The notes beneath the pieces were generated by a model. It saw nothing but the letters and a program-made list of their open reading frames with translations. It ran no database searches and was not told where the DNA came from. Source: Vagococcus fluvialis bH819 (GTDB lineage Bacteria; Bacillota; Bacilli; Lactobacillales; Vagococcaceae). From it: a stretch of DNA of 64,000 nucleotides. Location: contig NZ_FWFD01000018.1 in the NCBI RefSeq assembly GCF_900163795.1, forward strand, positions 1 through 64,000, written 5' to 3'. Position numbers and translations under genes: made by a program. Shown here piece after piece: positions 1 to 6,843 of this stretch. Position 1 is the stretch's first letter. Every line of letters begins with the position of its first letter.

Positions 1-2
1 GT

Positions 3-122
3 GATACATATTTCAATAAAATGTACCAAAGAATTAAAGCTATGAATTATTCAGGAGATAATTATATAGATTATCAAGATTTTAAATCTACTTATCATTT
101 ATATGTTTTCAGAAAAAAGTAG
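3..122 (+). CDS. 3' fragment of an unidentified gene
   Basis: The reading frame is open from the first bases of the window to a TAG at 120-122 and gives 39 residues ending in HLYVFRKK. The real start lies before the window, or at one of the internal ATGs. I do not recognise the family. The stop lies only ten bases before the left terminal repeat of the IS6-type element, so the gene end was left intact by the insertion. It is unrelated to the remnant on the other side of the IS, which suggests the IS marks a junction between two different backbones. Confidence 0.4.
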   Translation, partial: DTYFNKMYQRIKAMNYSGDNYIDYQDFKSTYHLYVFRKK

Positions 123-132
123 TTATTTAAAT

Positions 133-937
133 GGTTCTGTTGCAAAGTTTAAAATGAAAAAAACTTTTACTTAATTGTTTTAATTCTATGATGAAATTCC
201 TAATAATTGGTTAATCTCATAAGTCACTGAAAAGTCAAAGAGATTTCCGTCTCTTCGGCTAGTTTTATATAAAGCATGTATCGTTTCAATTCCTTTAATC
301 GTAGTTGAGGCAGTCCTTATGGACTGATATAGCTTGTTCCTCTTCTTTACTGGTCGATGATCCTGCTCAATGATATTATTCAAATACTTACTCATTCGAT
401 GTTCTGTTTTGGTAAATAGATGTTCAAATTTAAGTCGATTGAAAGCGCAACTTAACGAAGGAGCTTTATCCGTAACCATTACTCTAGGTTCTCCAAATTG
501 TTTAATTAACCGTTTAAAGAAAGAGTAGGCAGCCTGACTGTCTCGATTTTTTCGTAGCCATATATCTAAAGTTAAGCCTGAAGAATCAATGGCTCGATAT
601 AAATAGTGCCACTTTCCTTTTACTTTAATATAGGTTTTATCCATTCTCCATGAGTCACCAATATGCTTCTTTTTTTTCTTCCATAAGCAGTAAATAATCT
701 GACTGTATTCTTGTACTCAGCGATAAATAGTTGTGTGACAAACATCAATTCCACGGTCATTCATGATTTCTGAAATTTCCCGATAACTCAGGTTATATCT
801 CAAATAATAGCCAACGGCTATCGTGATAATATCTTTTTTGAATTGTTTCCCTTTAAAATGAGTCATCTGAAAGCTCTTAAATATTTTTCCTGATTTTAAC
901 TTAAACTAAAGCATTTGGAAAACTTTGCAACAGAACC
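133..937. mobile_element. IS6-family insertion sequence (IS1216/IS257 type), 805 bp
   Basis: The element is bounded by perfect 18-bp inverted repeats, GGTTCTGTTGCAAAGTTT at 133-150 and its complement at 920-937, the typical ends of the IS1216/IS257 group. Its length is close to the 0.8 kb usual for the family, and it holds one transposase gene on the minus strand. The eight bases on the left (ATTTAAAT) and right (GAAAAAAC) differ, so there is no target-site duplication. This fits IS6 elements, which often sit at cointegrate or recombination junctions. Confidence 0.93.
186..866 (-). pseudogene. IS6-family transposase, interrupted by a nonsense codon
   Basis: From an ATG at 866 the frame encodes a 226-residue IS6-type transposase, the normal family length. 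The N-terminal part reads FKGKQFKKD, YYLRYNLSYREI and HTTIYR like IS1216. At the position where relatives have tryptophan in YRWVQEY, the codon is TGA (717-719), consistent with one TGG-to-TGA change. The rest is intact: the catalytic D, D and E are visible in MDKTYIK, VTDKAPS and IIEQDHR. Only a 49-residue N-terminal piece and, if translation restarts at the ATG at 644, a 152-residue catalytic piece could be made. The copy is probably immobile unless read through or complemented. Confidence 0.88.
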
Positions 938-1063
938 GAAAAAACAAATGGGTATTCAATAGAGTATAATCAACTGATAATCTCTCGTTTGAAATCGAAT
1001 ATTAAACCAATAATATTAAAGAGTGAAACGGGTGATGAGGCAGTTAGTGCTATTCTTTATTAG
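938..1063 (+). pseudogene. 3' remnant of an unidentified gene, cut by the IS
   Basis: A frame open from the IS right end gives 41 residues (ending in TGDEAVSAILY) and stops with TAG at 1061-1063. It has no start codon or ribosome site of its own and is followed by a convincing terminator at 1079-1115, which supports it being the real end of a plus-strand gene. The family is not recognised. It was most likely truncated when the IS6 element mediated a fusion or deletion. Confidence 0.45.
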
Positions 1064-1078
1064 TAAACATAGATGGTA

Positions 1079-1116
1079 GACAAAGTATTTATTAAACTTA
1101 TACTTTGTCTTTTTTC
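1079..1116 (+). terminator. Rho-independent terminator
   Basis: A 10-bp stem GACAAAGTAT / ATACTTTGTC (1079-1088 with 1100-1109) is followed by six T. It sits 16 bases after the stop of the truncated gene remnant. Confidence 0.8.
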
Positions 1117-1217
1117 TTGGTAAACTATAGAAAAGAAGTTAAATTAAAGAGCCAAAAAGATTGGATTCTAATTTATACAGCTCATCCTAGAAATCTGCTA
1201 TCATTATTCTAAACGAA

Positions 1218-1256
1218 AAACAAACTAATTACTCTTAAGAGTAATTAGTTTGTTTT
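1218..1256. terminator. Bidirectional terminator-like palindrome
   Basis: An almost perfect palindrome around CTTAAG at 1233-1238, with arms of about 17 bp (CAAACTAATTACTC...) and A/T runs on both sides. It could end transcription from either side, including the minus-strand TspO-like gene. Confidence 0.65.
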
Positions 1257-1362
1257 CAATCTGAAGAGAGATATACTCTCTCTTTTTCTATAAATATTTA
1301 ATCAAATGTAATTGTATAGTCTGCTAAATATATATTTTTCAAACTAATTATATTAAATTACT

Positions 1363-2148
1363 TTATTTAACACTTGGAATAAGGTTATAATTATTTTTAT
1401 AAAACTGATATATAGCAATAATAATTAAAGCGACTGCTCCACCTAATGCTATATATTTTAAAATCATGTATTGATTTGTTAATACATTAGAAGATTGTAA
1501 TTGATTATTAATACCGTAAAAGGCCCATGCAATAGGTAAAGGAAATACAGCATTTTTAATTTTTAAAGTAATCAAATAAATTAAAATAACAGCAACTATT
1601 AAAGTTAGACTAGCCCAAAAATTTTCAGAAAGATAAAATCTGTTCCATTTCAATTTGACTAAGGTTGCTGATATATTTACAATAGTAGCAACAAAAATCC
1701 ATCCTGCGTAGAATCCGAAAGTTATGGGAAGGAGTAATGTTTTTTTTGTATTAAAAGTTTCTATACTCTTTAATATTGATAATAGTGAAATTAGAAGCCC
1801 AAATATCAATAAGACAGATAATTCTAGTTGTAAATATGAAAATGAAATAATCCACAATATATTAAATAGACTTGCAATCCAAAACTTTAAAGTGATAGCA
1901 TTAATAATTTTTTTATATTGAAGATCATTACTTTTAATTATCATCAAAATAATAGATACAATTAAAAACATATATATGATACCCCAAATACTAAATGTGC
2001 CTGGATTAGGTGTTATTAATGTTGGAAATTTATCTGAAACTTCTTTTTGAGAATAATTATTAATTTGACCACTTGCTCCAAGTGAATTGATTAATAATGT
2101 ACCTATCAAAATGATAAAATTCCCAATTGCTTTTTTTCTTTCTACCAT
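1363..2148 (-). CDS. TspO/MBR-related membrane protein
   Basis: A 261-residue polytopic membrane protein. After a first hydrophobic segment it has PTLITPNPGTFSIWGIIY, like the PPGWVFG..W region at the start of TspO/tryptophan-rich sensory proteins, then about seven more hydrophobic segments with conserved-looking aromatic residues (WIISFSYLQLE, FYAGWIFVA, LPIAWAFYGI). Low-GC Firmicutes carry longer TspO-related proteins of this size; their ligand is unknown. The start is set at MVERKK because GGAAGGAGATAG lies just upstream; an upstream in-frame ATG at 2211 has no such site. It stands alone on the minus strand with the palindrome at 1218-1256 beyond its end. Its link to plasmid biology is unclear. 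Confidence 0.65.
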   Translation of the reverse strand: MVERKKAIGNFIILIGTLLINSLGASGQINNYSQKEVSDKFPTLITPNPGTFSIWGIIYMFLIVSIILMIIKSNDLQYKKIINAITLKFWIASLFNILWIISFSYLQLELSVLLIFGLLISLLSILKSIETFNTKKTLLLPITFGFYAGWIFVATIVNISATLVKLKWNRFYLSENFWASLTLIVAVILIYLITLKIKNAVFPLPIAWAFYGINNQLQSSNVLTNQYMILKYIALGGAVALIIIAIYQFYKNNYNLIPSVK

Positions 2149-2607
2149 TTTTCTATCTCCTTCCAATATTATGTAATTAAAATATGTAATTAAAAAATAA
2201 CTGTTTAACAATAAAAGATATTAATGAATAATAATGAAGTCAGAATTGAGTGTAATCGTATATTTTATTAATACATATATAATTATAACAGAGTGTCTTT
2301 CATAATGTCATTCGTAAATCAATTTTTGCAGTTAAAAAATTTTAGCAAACTGATTTTAGAAATTTAAGGTAATTTCATATCAAATTATCATGCTTAAGAT
2401 TATATTTAGCTTTGTTTAACTTATCTTATGTAAACCAAATGATGAAAAAGGAATAATTAATTTATGATTCTAAGATGATTGATTACCTATTTAAAAATTA
2501 TTAAATACCTTAAAGTAATCATCTGTGAATGTCTTTTGATAAAAAACTTTCTTTACATTTCAATAAAAAACAAGTGCTCAGAAATATCTGTATACACTTG
2601 TTTTTTA
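2149..2607. other. Gene-free spacer between TspO-like gene and doc
   Basis: No open frame with a ribosome site was found on either strand. The only clear structure is the terminator at 2565-2606 at the end of doc. The rest is AT-rich sequence that presumably carries the minus-strand promoter of the TspO-like gene; I cannot assign one with confidence. Confidence 0.5.
2565..2606 (-). terminator. Terminator of the antitoxin-doc operon
   Basis: A 10-bp stem AAAACAAGTG / CACTTGTTTT (2567-2576 with 2595-2604) with a U tract on the minus strand, directly after the doc stop codon. Confidence 0.7.
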
Positions 2608-3018
2608 TTATTTTATGTAAGCTGAGTCTTTTAAAAAATCGATAACTCTGGCTTTTAAAGAATCAAATTCCTCACCATTAGAATTTGAATTAACAACATC
2701 TAAAGTGAACTCTATAGCTACCTCATCAGGAAAATTAGTAGATTTCCCATTAATTCTTAGAAAAACAATCATCGCTGTCCAAGCCGTTCTTTTATTGGCA
2801 TTGAAAAAACAGTGTTTAGTAGCTAAATTAATAAATAATATAGCAGCTTTACTGTAGATATCAGGATATATTTTTTCCCCGAATACTTCTTGTTTAGGTT
2901 GTTCTATAGACATTTGTAATGCAGAAGCGTCTTTTATTCCAATTTGTTCTTCTTTACTATAAGTAATAATCGATTTAGTATTTATACTAATAACATGTTT
3001 TGCGCTTAAGTAATTCAT
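2608..3018 (-). CDS. doc: Doc-type Fic toxin (death on curing)
   Basis: A 136-residue protein with the Fic/Doc motif HCFFNANKRTAW at residues 69-80, matching the HxFxxANKR signature of Doc toxins. Doc proteins phosphorylate elongation factor Tu and stop translation; that activity is inferred here. The overall shape fits: N-terminal helix region, the FINLATKH helix just before the loop, and a length near Doc's 126 residues. The ATG at 3018 is preferred because AAGGAG lies about ten bases upstream; a TTG three codons earlier is too close to that site. It follows an AbrB-type antitoxin gene by 21 bases, so the two form an addiction operon that kills plasmid-free segregants. Confidence 0.87.
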   Translation of the reverse strand: MNYLSAKHVISINTKSIITYSKEEQIGIKDASALQMSIEQPKQEVFGEKIYPDIYSKAAILFINLATKHCFFNANKRTAWTAMIVFLRINGKSTNFPDEVAIEFTLDVVNSNSNGEEFDSLKARVIDFLKDSAYIK

Positions 3019-3039
3019 TGGTTGCAAACTCCTTCAGTT

Positions 3040-3321
3040 TTAAAGCTCAACCAACTTGCTTAAAAGACTATCATATTGATTCATAACTTCATCTATGATT
3101 TGGTCCACATCTAATTTAGGTTCTTCTTTTATTATAGTTACAGATTCTTCAGTCACTATAAATGATACCAAATCACCTTCAGATATTCCTAATGTATCCT
3201 TAACAATTGATGGGACAGTAACAATATCGCTGTTACCTGATTTTCTAATTTTATAAGCAGTCGATTTTTCTTCAATATTTTTAGTATTAATCATAATGTT
3301 ACCTCCTATCCTAGTGTCCAT
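3040..3321 (-). CDS. AbrB/SpoVT-type antitoxin partner of Doc
   Basis: A 93-residue protein with a swapped-hairpin AbrB DNA-binding domain (YKIRKSGNSDIVTVPSIVKDTLGISEGDLVSF) and an acidic C-terminal tail (LDVDQIIDEVMNQYDSLLSKL) of the kind that wraps the toxin in Phd/AbrB antitoxins. Two starts are possible: ATG at 3321 (AGGAGG eight bases upstream) and ATG at 3294 (another AGGAGG seven bases upstream, within the longer frame, giving 84 residues). Gene order antitoxin then toxin, with a 21-base gap, is standard. The protein is expected to neutralise Doc and repress its own promoter, for which TTGACA-N18-TATACT lies upstream at 3484-3455. Confidence 0.83.
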   Translation of the reverse strand: MDTRIGGNIMINTKNIEEKSTAYKIRKSGNSDIVTVPSIVKDTLGISEGDLVSFIVTEESVTIIKEEPKLDVDQIIDEVMNQYDSLLSKLVEL

Positions 3322-3454
3322 TTTTAATTCCTCCTAATTAACTTAGAAATCTCCTTTCGTATCTTATCTTATATATATACATATTGCCATGATGCTCCTC
3401 TAATATTTCTTTTTAAAAAATTTTTTATAGAAACATTAGATTAATACTATAAAC

Positions 3455-3484
3455 AGTATATCAACTCAAGTATATCTTTGTCAA
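3455..3484 (-). promoter_or_regulatory. Promoter of the antitoxin-doc operon
   Basis: Read on the minus strand: TTGACA (3484-3479), an 18-base spacer, then TATACT (3460-3455). A consensus -35 and near-consensus -10 lie about 135-165 bases upstream of the antitoxin start; no better candidate is visible in the leader. Confidence 0.6.
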
Positions 3485-3919
3485 TATGTATATGTTTAAT
3501 ATTTTGTATATACTTATAAAAATTTTACTCAAATATGCTACTAAAAATAAGTGTTCAGAGAAGGGTTTTAAGCGATTCTAGAAAGTTTAGGTGAGTAGTT
3601 CTGTGTTAAAAAGCATTAGAATCCTCTTGCAGTAATTTTTGAAGAAATGTATCAAAGTTAATCGCGAAATTTTTATTTAAATATGGACTATTCGTATTTT
3701 GGTTTATAAAAAGCTCTTAGAAAAATTTGTTTTCCGAGAGCTTAGTATTATTAGTTTAGATATTACTTTAAATATAAATTTTTGATTCTGAATCAGACTA
3801 TTTTATTAATAAAAAAGAGTGGTTATGGAGGAAACAGCTTTATGAGTTACAGGCTCAATAGTAACTGTTGTTTATTTTGATTTATAAATTTCATTATAAG
3901 ACATATCCATCCCTCCCCT

Positions 3920-3952
3920 ATCGTTAAAAATTTCATTATATTTTAACGATAG
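3920..3952. repeat. Inverted repeat TATCGTTAAAA...TTTTAACGATA
   Basis: Perfect 11-bp arms separated by about 11 bases, downstream of the minus-strand orphan gene at 4040-4351. There is no U tract, so it is either a weak terminator, an mRNA-stabilising hairpin or a protein-binding site. Confidence 0.5.
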
Positions 3953-4039
3953 ATTCTTAATTCATCAATTTATATAAAAATTTAGAGCTTATTTTGTCCA
4001 ATGATATTCAAAGTAATCATAACGTGGTAAACAATGCAC

Positions 4040-4351
4040 TTAGGGTACGACTACTTCAGATAAAGGTTTAAAGGAAGCATCATCCAAACCATATTCTGCC
4101 ATTAATTGATTGACTACGTCTCTATTTTGGAAATGGTTATAGTTAACTCTTATCATTTTCATAAGATCAGCTTTAGTATGCTTATCAGTTTCAACTCTCC
4201 TTGCATCTTTCAAAAGTTGTTGTAAATTTACCTTAGAATAGCTACTATTACTCAATAAATCTGTATATAATTTTGATGTCTTTAGTTGCCCACCAAAGAA
4301 TGTATTTACCTGCAATTGGCCATCCATTAATAGTTCGTTAACTTCTACCAT
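4040..4351 (-). CDS. Orphan 103-residue protein
   Basis: Preceded by a strong ribosome site (GGAGGTGGGTAT ATG), so it is very likely a real gene. No family is recognised. The sequence is hydrophilic with a predicted helical middle (LLKDARRVETDKHTKADLMKMIRVNYNHF), no signal peptide and no membrane segment. A GG pair (NTFFGGQLK, residues 17-25) resembles a double-glycine site but the region before it is not a typical leader, so I do not claim a peptide precursor. It lies alone between the Doc operon and the BRCT gene on the same strand. Confidence 0.6.
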   Translation of the reverse strand: MVEVNELLMDGQLQVNTFFGGQLKTSKLYTDLLSNSSYSKVNLQQLLKDARRVETDKHTKADLMKMIRVNYNHFQNRDVVNQLMAEYGLDDASFKPLSEVVVP

Positions 4352-4501
4352 ATACCCACCTCCAATTCGTAAATTATTGCTATTTTCTTTAATAAGTACT
4401 TGTTTAATACTATTTTGTAGAATTTATTAAAATAAATTTCCGATACACATTGGAGACAACTAATAGTTCTTCGACTATCGTGTTTGTACTTATTTTATAA
4501 A

Positions 4502-4801
4502 CTATAAATTACTATGTAATAAATACAAATTGTCCTTAATTAAAGAGAAAAAAGTTTTTTCATCAATCATTTTAATAGATTCTTGTTTATCATTAATTTT
4601 TATCGCTGTTTCTATTTTCTTAGAAGAAACTTTTTCAGTAAATAAATCACCTTGTAAATTACCTACTACCAAAATAGTAGTGCTTTTTGAAATATTTTTC
4701 TGTATTTTCCCACCAAGTGAAAAAACTAATGCTTGTGCTTGTTTTCTACTCATCGTTATTAAAGTTCCAGTAAATACAACCGTTTCATTTTTGATATTCA
4801 T
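4502..4801 (-). CDS. Stand-alone BRCT-domain protein
   Basis: A 99-residue protein that is essentially one BRCT domain: KNETVVFTGTLITMSRKQAQALVFSLGGKI followed by SKSTTILVVGNLQGD and an acidic helix, the order seen in the C-terminal domain of NAD-dependent DNA ligase (VFTGTL...R..A...I...GGKV...VS..T..LV.G). BRCT domains bind DNA ends or phosphoproteins. No ligase core is attached. The inner ATG at 4801 is chosen because AAAAAGGG lies nine bases before it; an outer ATG at 4810 touches that site. A role in plasmid replication or repair is only an inference. Confidence 0.75.
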   Translation of the reverse strand: MNIKNETVVFTGTLITMSRKQAQALVFSLGGKIQKNISKSTTILVVGNLQGDLFTEKVSSKKIETAIKINDKQESIKMIDEKTFFSLIKDNLYLLHSNL

Positions 4802-4858
4802 CAAAATCATCCCTTTTTAATGACATGTTTCTTCTATTATATAGCAAATGATTTTACT

Positions 4859-5425
4859 TTATTTTTGATTATCAATTTTATTGAGATATCTGTATACAGT
4901 AGTTCTAGAAATATTCCAGCTTTCTGCGATAGTTTTTATTGGAGTTCCACTATCTGCTAAAGTTTTAAGAAGCTCAACATCTTTTGAAGTAAGTTTTTCT
5001 GGTCTACCTCCAAATCGTCCTCTTGCTCTTGCAGCTTCTCTCCCAGCTGCAGATCGTTCAAGTATTAAGTTTCTTTCGAATTCAGCAAATGCTGCAAACA
5101 AATGAAACATCAGTTGGCCAGTCGAACTAGACTTATCCATAGTGATGTTTTCTTGAATACTATAAAAGCTGACTCCTCTGTCATTTAACTGATTAACAAT
5201 AGTAATCAAATCTTGCATATTTCTTCCTAGACGGTCTAATCGCCAAACAACAATTGTATCCCCTTCTCTTGCAAAATCAATTGCATTTACCAATCCAGGT
5301 CTTTTACTTTTTGCACCACTAATTTTATCTGTAAAAATTTTTTGGCACCCTTCAGATTTCAAACTATCTTCCTGAAGATCTAAATTTTGTAATCCTGTTG
5401 AAACCCTTGCATATCCAATTTTCAT
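4859..5425 (-). CDS. Serine recombinase (resolvase/invertase)
   Basis: A 188-residue small serine recombinase. The catalytic domain begins MKIGYARVST with nucleophile Ser9, followed by IVVWRLDRLGRNMQDL and the dimer-helix region LFAAFAEFERNLI. The C-terminus carries a helix-turn-helix (TIKTIAESWNISRTTVYRYLNK) of Hin/resolvase type. Such plasmid proteins resolve multimers at an adjacent res site; the sequence between this gene and the next (5468-5525) contains repeated ATTAATGAACG-like motifs suitable as binding sites. The ribosome site AAGGAGCTG precedes the ATG. No Tn3 transposase accompanies it, so a plasmid resolution role is more likely than a transposon role. Confidence 0.9.
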   Translation of the reverse strand: MKIGYARVSTGLQNLDLQEDSLKSEGCQKIFTDKISGAKSKRPGLVNAIDFAREGDTIVVWRLDRLGRNMQDLITIVNQLNDRGVSFYSIQENITMDKSSSTGQLMFHLFAAFAEFERNLILERSAAGREAARARGRFGGRPEKLTSKDVELLKTLADSGTPIKTIAESWNISRTTVYRYLNKIDNQK

Positions 5426-5467
5426 AAAAGTCAGCTCCTTGTTAAATTTATTGTAACATAACTTAAT

Positions 5468-5525
5468 TAGATAGCAATTAATGAACGTTGATTAGCGAAT
5501 GGGTTAATGAACATTAAAGTGTCAA
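5468..5525. promoter_or_regulatory. Candidate res site of the serine recombinase
   Basis: Directly upstream of the recombinase start the motif AATGAACGTT...TTAGCGAATG and GTTAATGAACATTAAAG repeats the core AATGAAC twice within 45 bases. Small serine recombinases bind such imperfect repeats next to their own gene. The assignment rests on position and repetition only. Confidence 0.4.
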
Positions 5526-5539
5526 AAATATATCGAAAA

Positions 5540-5590
5540 AAGTAAAAAATAAAAAGTGTCCAGTATATGGTGATTTACTGGACACGTTTT
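5540..5590. terminator. Terminator between rgg and the resolvase gene
   Basis: A 10-bp stem GTGTCCAGTA / TACTGGACAC (5556-5565 with 5576-5585), flanked by A-rich sequence on the left and GTTTTT on the right, so it can work in both directions. On the minus strand it ends rgg transcription. Confidence 0.8.
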
Positions 5591-5655
5591 TACATTCAAG
5601 ACCATAATATTTTTAAAGTTATTAGTATTCTGAAATTTTTCTTCTTTTTAAAAGA

Positions 5656-6504
5656 TTAGGTTCTAAAATAGGCAATTTCTTTATTAATTTGTTCTAGTAA
5701 CTGTTTATTGTTTAATATTTCTATTAAACTTAAACCTTTTTCAATTTGAGAATTTTTATCACAAATAATACCATTTCTTATCATAGATAAAGATATATAA
5801 TCAATTCTTTTACTTTCTAAAGACTTACTTAAAGAGAGGGATGAGAATTTTTTTGCTTGTTTTAATTCATTATTCATAAGAAATAATATGGTTAGATTCA
5901 AATATACAGATGTTTCTAATAAGATAATATTTGAAAAATTTTTATATTTATTTAAATTTTTTATTAACATATCACTAATTGTTAAATATGATTTTTTATC
6001 AAAAAAATGTAGGCAACAATTAATTATTTTTATATCTAAGAGTGTCCAGTTGTCTATAACGGACAATTCATTCCAAATATCTGCTGCATAAATTTTGGTG
6101 TAACAAGTAACCTTTTCATTTGAAGAATTATTTAAAAAGTTCAACATATACATTACATTTTTAATACACTTAATGGAAACACTGCAGTTTTCACTTAAGT
6201 ATACTTCGCACTTTTTTATTATTTCATCATTAATTTCATTGTTTGTATTAGAAAATAAATTATTGAAACTCGTGATTATATCTTGTTTTTTATCATAAGA
6301 GTAACCATTTTTTATAAAGTCGAATTCTTCTAGAGTTAAATCAACAGCATTGAGAATATATTTAAAATTACTCATTGATAACACCATTTTTCCGTTTTCA
6401 AATTTTGATAAGGTTACTCTTGATATATGATTTTTTACAATATCATCTTGTGTAAGTCCTCTTGATTTTCGTATTTCTTTAAAAGTATATCCTTCGTTAG
6501 CCAT
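5656..6504 (-). CDS. Rgg/GadR/MutR-family transcriptional regulator
   Basis: A 282-residue Rgg-type regulator of normal family length. The N-terminal helix-turn-helix covers about residues 7-62 (FKEIRKSRGLTQDDIVKNHISRVTLSKFENGK), and the rest is an all-helical C-terminal domain of the peptide-binding type. Rgg proteins sense short hydrophobic peptides imported by an oligopeptide permease. The gene is divergent from a 15-codon SHP-like ORF at 6616-6663 and from the peptide operon, the typical arrangement of streptococcal rgg2/rgg3-shp loci. AAGGATT serves as ribosome site. It is expected to control the shp and maturase promoters; activation or repression cannot be told from sequence. Confidence 0.85.
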   Translation of the reverse strand: MANEGYTFKEIRKSRGLTQDDIVKNHISRVTLSKFENGKMVLSMSNFKYILNAVDLTLEEFDFIKNGYSYDKKQDIITSFNNLFSNTNNEINDEIIKKCEVYLSENCSVSIKCIKNVMYMLNFLNNSSNEKVTCYTKIYAADIWNELSVIDNWTLLDIKIINCCLHFFDKKSYLTISDMLIKNLNKYKNFSNIILLETSVYLNLTILFLMNNELKQAKKFSSLSLSKSLESKRIDYISLSMIRNGIICDKNSQIEKGLSLIEILNNKQLLEQINKEIAYFRT

Positions 6505-6536
6505 ATGAATCCTTCTTTCTATAATAAAATGTACTT

Positions 6537-6550
6537 ATAGTTTACACTAT
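6537..6550. promoter_or_regulatory. Candidate Rgg operator (ATAGT-TTAC-ACTAT)
   Basis: A 5-bp inverted repeat with a 4-base spacer in the divergent region, 33 bases upstream of rgg and 66 bases upstream of the shp ORF. A TATAGT box at 6573-6578 without a good -35 suggests an activator-dependent promoter for shp. Assignment by position only. Confidence 0.35.
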
Positions 6551-6615
6551 GGTTTTAAATAATAACACAAGTTATAGTAGTTTATAGAGAAAAGAGAATA
6601 AAACGAGGTGTTAAA

Positions 6616-6663
6616 ATGAGTTTATTGTTATTTTCAAACATAATATGGATAATTGGTGGGTAA
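6616..6663 (+). CDS. SHP-like short hydrophobic peptide pheromone, 15 codons
   Basis: ATG at 6616 follows a GAGGTG ribosome site and encodes MSLLLFSNIIWIIGG then TAA. The hydrophobic tail ending in Gly-Gly (NIIWIIGG) is strikingly like the mature streptococcal pheromones DILIIVGG and DIIIIVGG. It lies divergent from an Rgg gene, where SHP genes normally sit. It would be exported and trimmed by host proteins, then re-imported to bind Rgg. It is shorter than usual SHP precursors (about 20-30 residues) and has no basic N-terminal residues. An in-frame TAA lies upstream at 6556 with no other ATG between, so the ORF cannot be longer from an ATG. Confidence 0.7.
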   Translation: MSLLLFSNIIWIIGG

Positions 6664-6751
6664 AATGAACTAATATAATTAGAATTGGTTTTTAATAAGT
6701 TGATTAGCTCTCTTATTATATATTTTAATTTAAGTTCTATTTTTATCAACT

Positions 6752-6775
6752 CGAATGTGATTATTCTCACATTCG
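6752..6775. terminator. Hairpin in the leader between shp and the maturase gene
   Basis: A perfect 9-bp stem CGAATGTGA / TCACATTCG with a 6-base loop TTATTC, followed by GGTTTGACA, so only a weak U tract. It may partly end the shp transcript or act as an attenuator before the maturase. A TTGACA follows at 6779-6784 but no good -10 box at normal spacing. Confidence 0.5.
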
Positions 6776-6843
6776 GGTTTGACAATAATCACTGTTATGA
6801 AGCGTTGTATTTCAATCTGAACTTGAAAGAAAGGAATGAAAAT

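Larger units (their letters stand above)
3322..4039. other. Gene-free region upstream of the antitoxin operon
   Basis: No supported gene. It holds the minus-strand promoter of the antitoxin operon, a tiny leader ORF with a GAGGAG site (8 codons, about 3395-3369 on the minus strand, perhaps chance), an inverted repeat AAGCTCTTAG...CGAGAGCTT near 3711-3743, and the palindrome at 3920-3952. Confidence 0.45.

Noticed and set aside
123-945. Target-site duplication of the IS6 element
   Set aside because: The eight bases beside the two ends (ATTTAAAT and GAAAAAAC) are different.
6582-6785. 67-codon minus-strand ORF opposite the shp region
   Set aside because: It has no ribosome site and lies opposite the SHP-like ORF and the maturase leader, so it is a shadow frame.
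6685-6843. N-terminal extension of the radical SAM gene from a TTG at 6685
   Set aside because: It would read through the leader hairpin at 6752-6775, has no ribosome site, and its sequence is not maturase-like; ATG 6844 has a good site.
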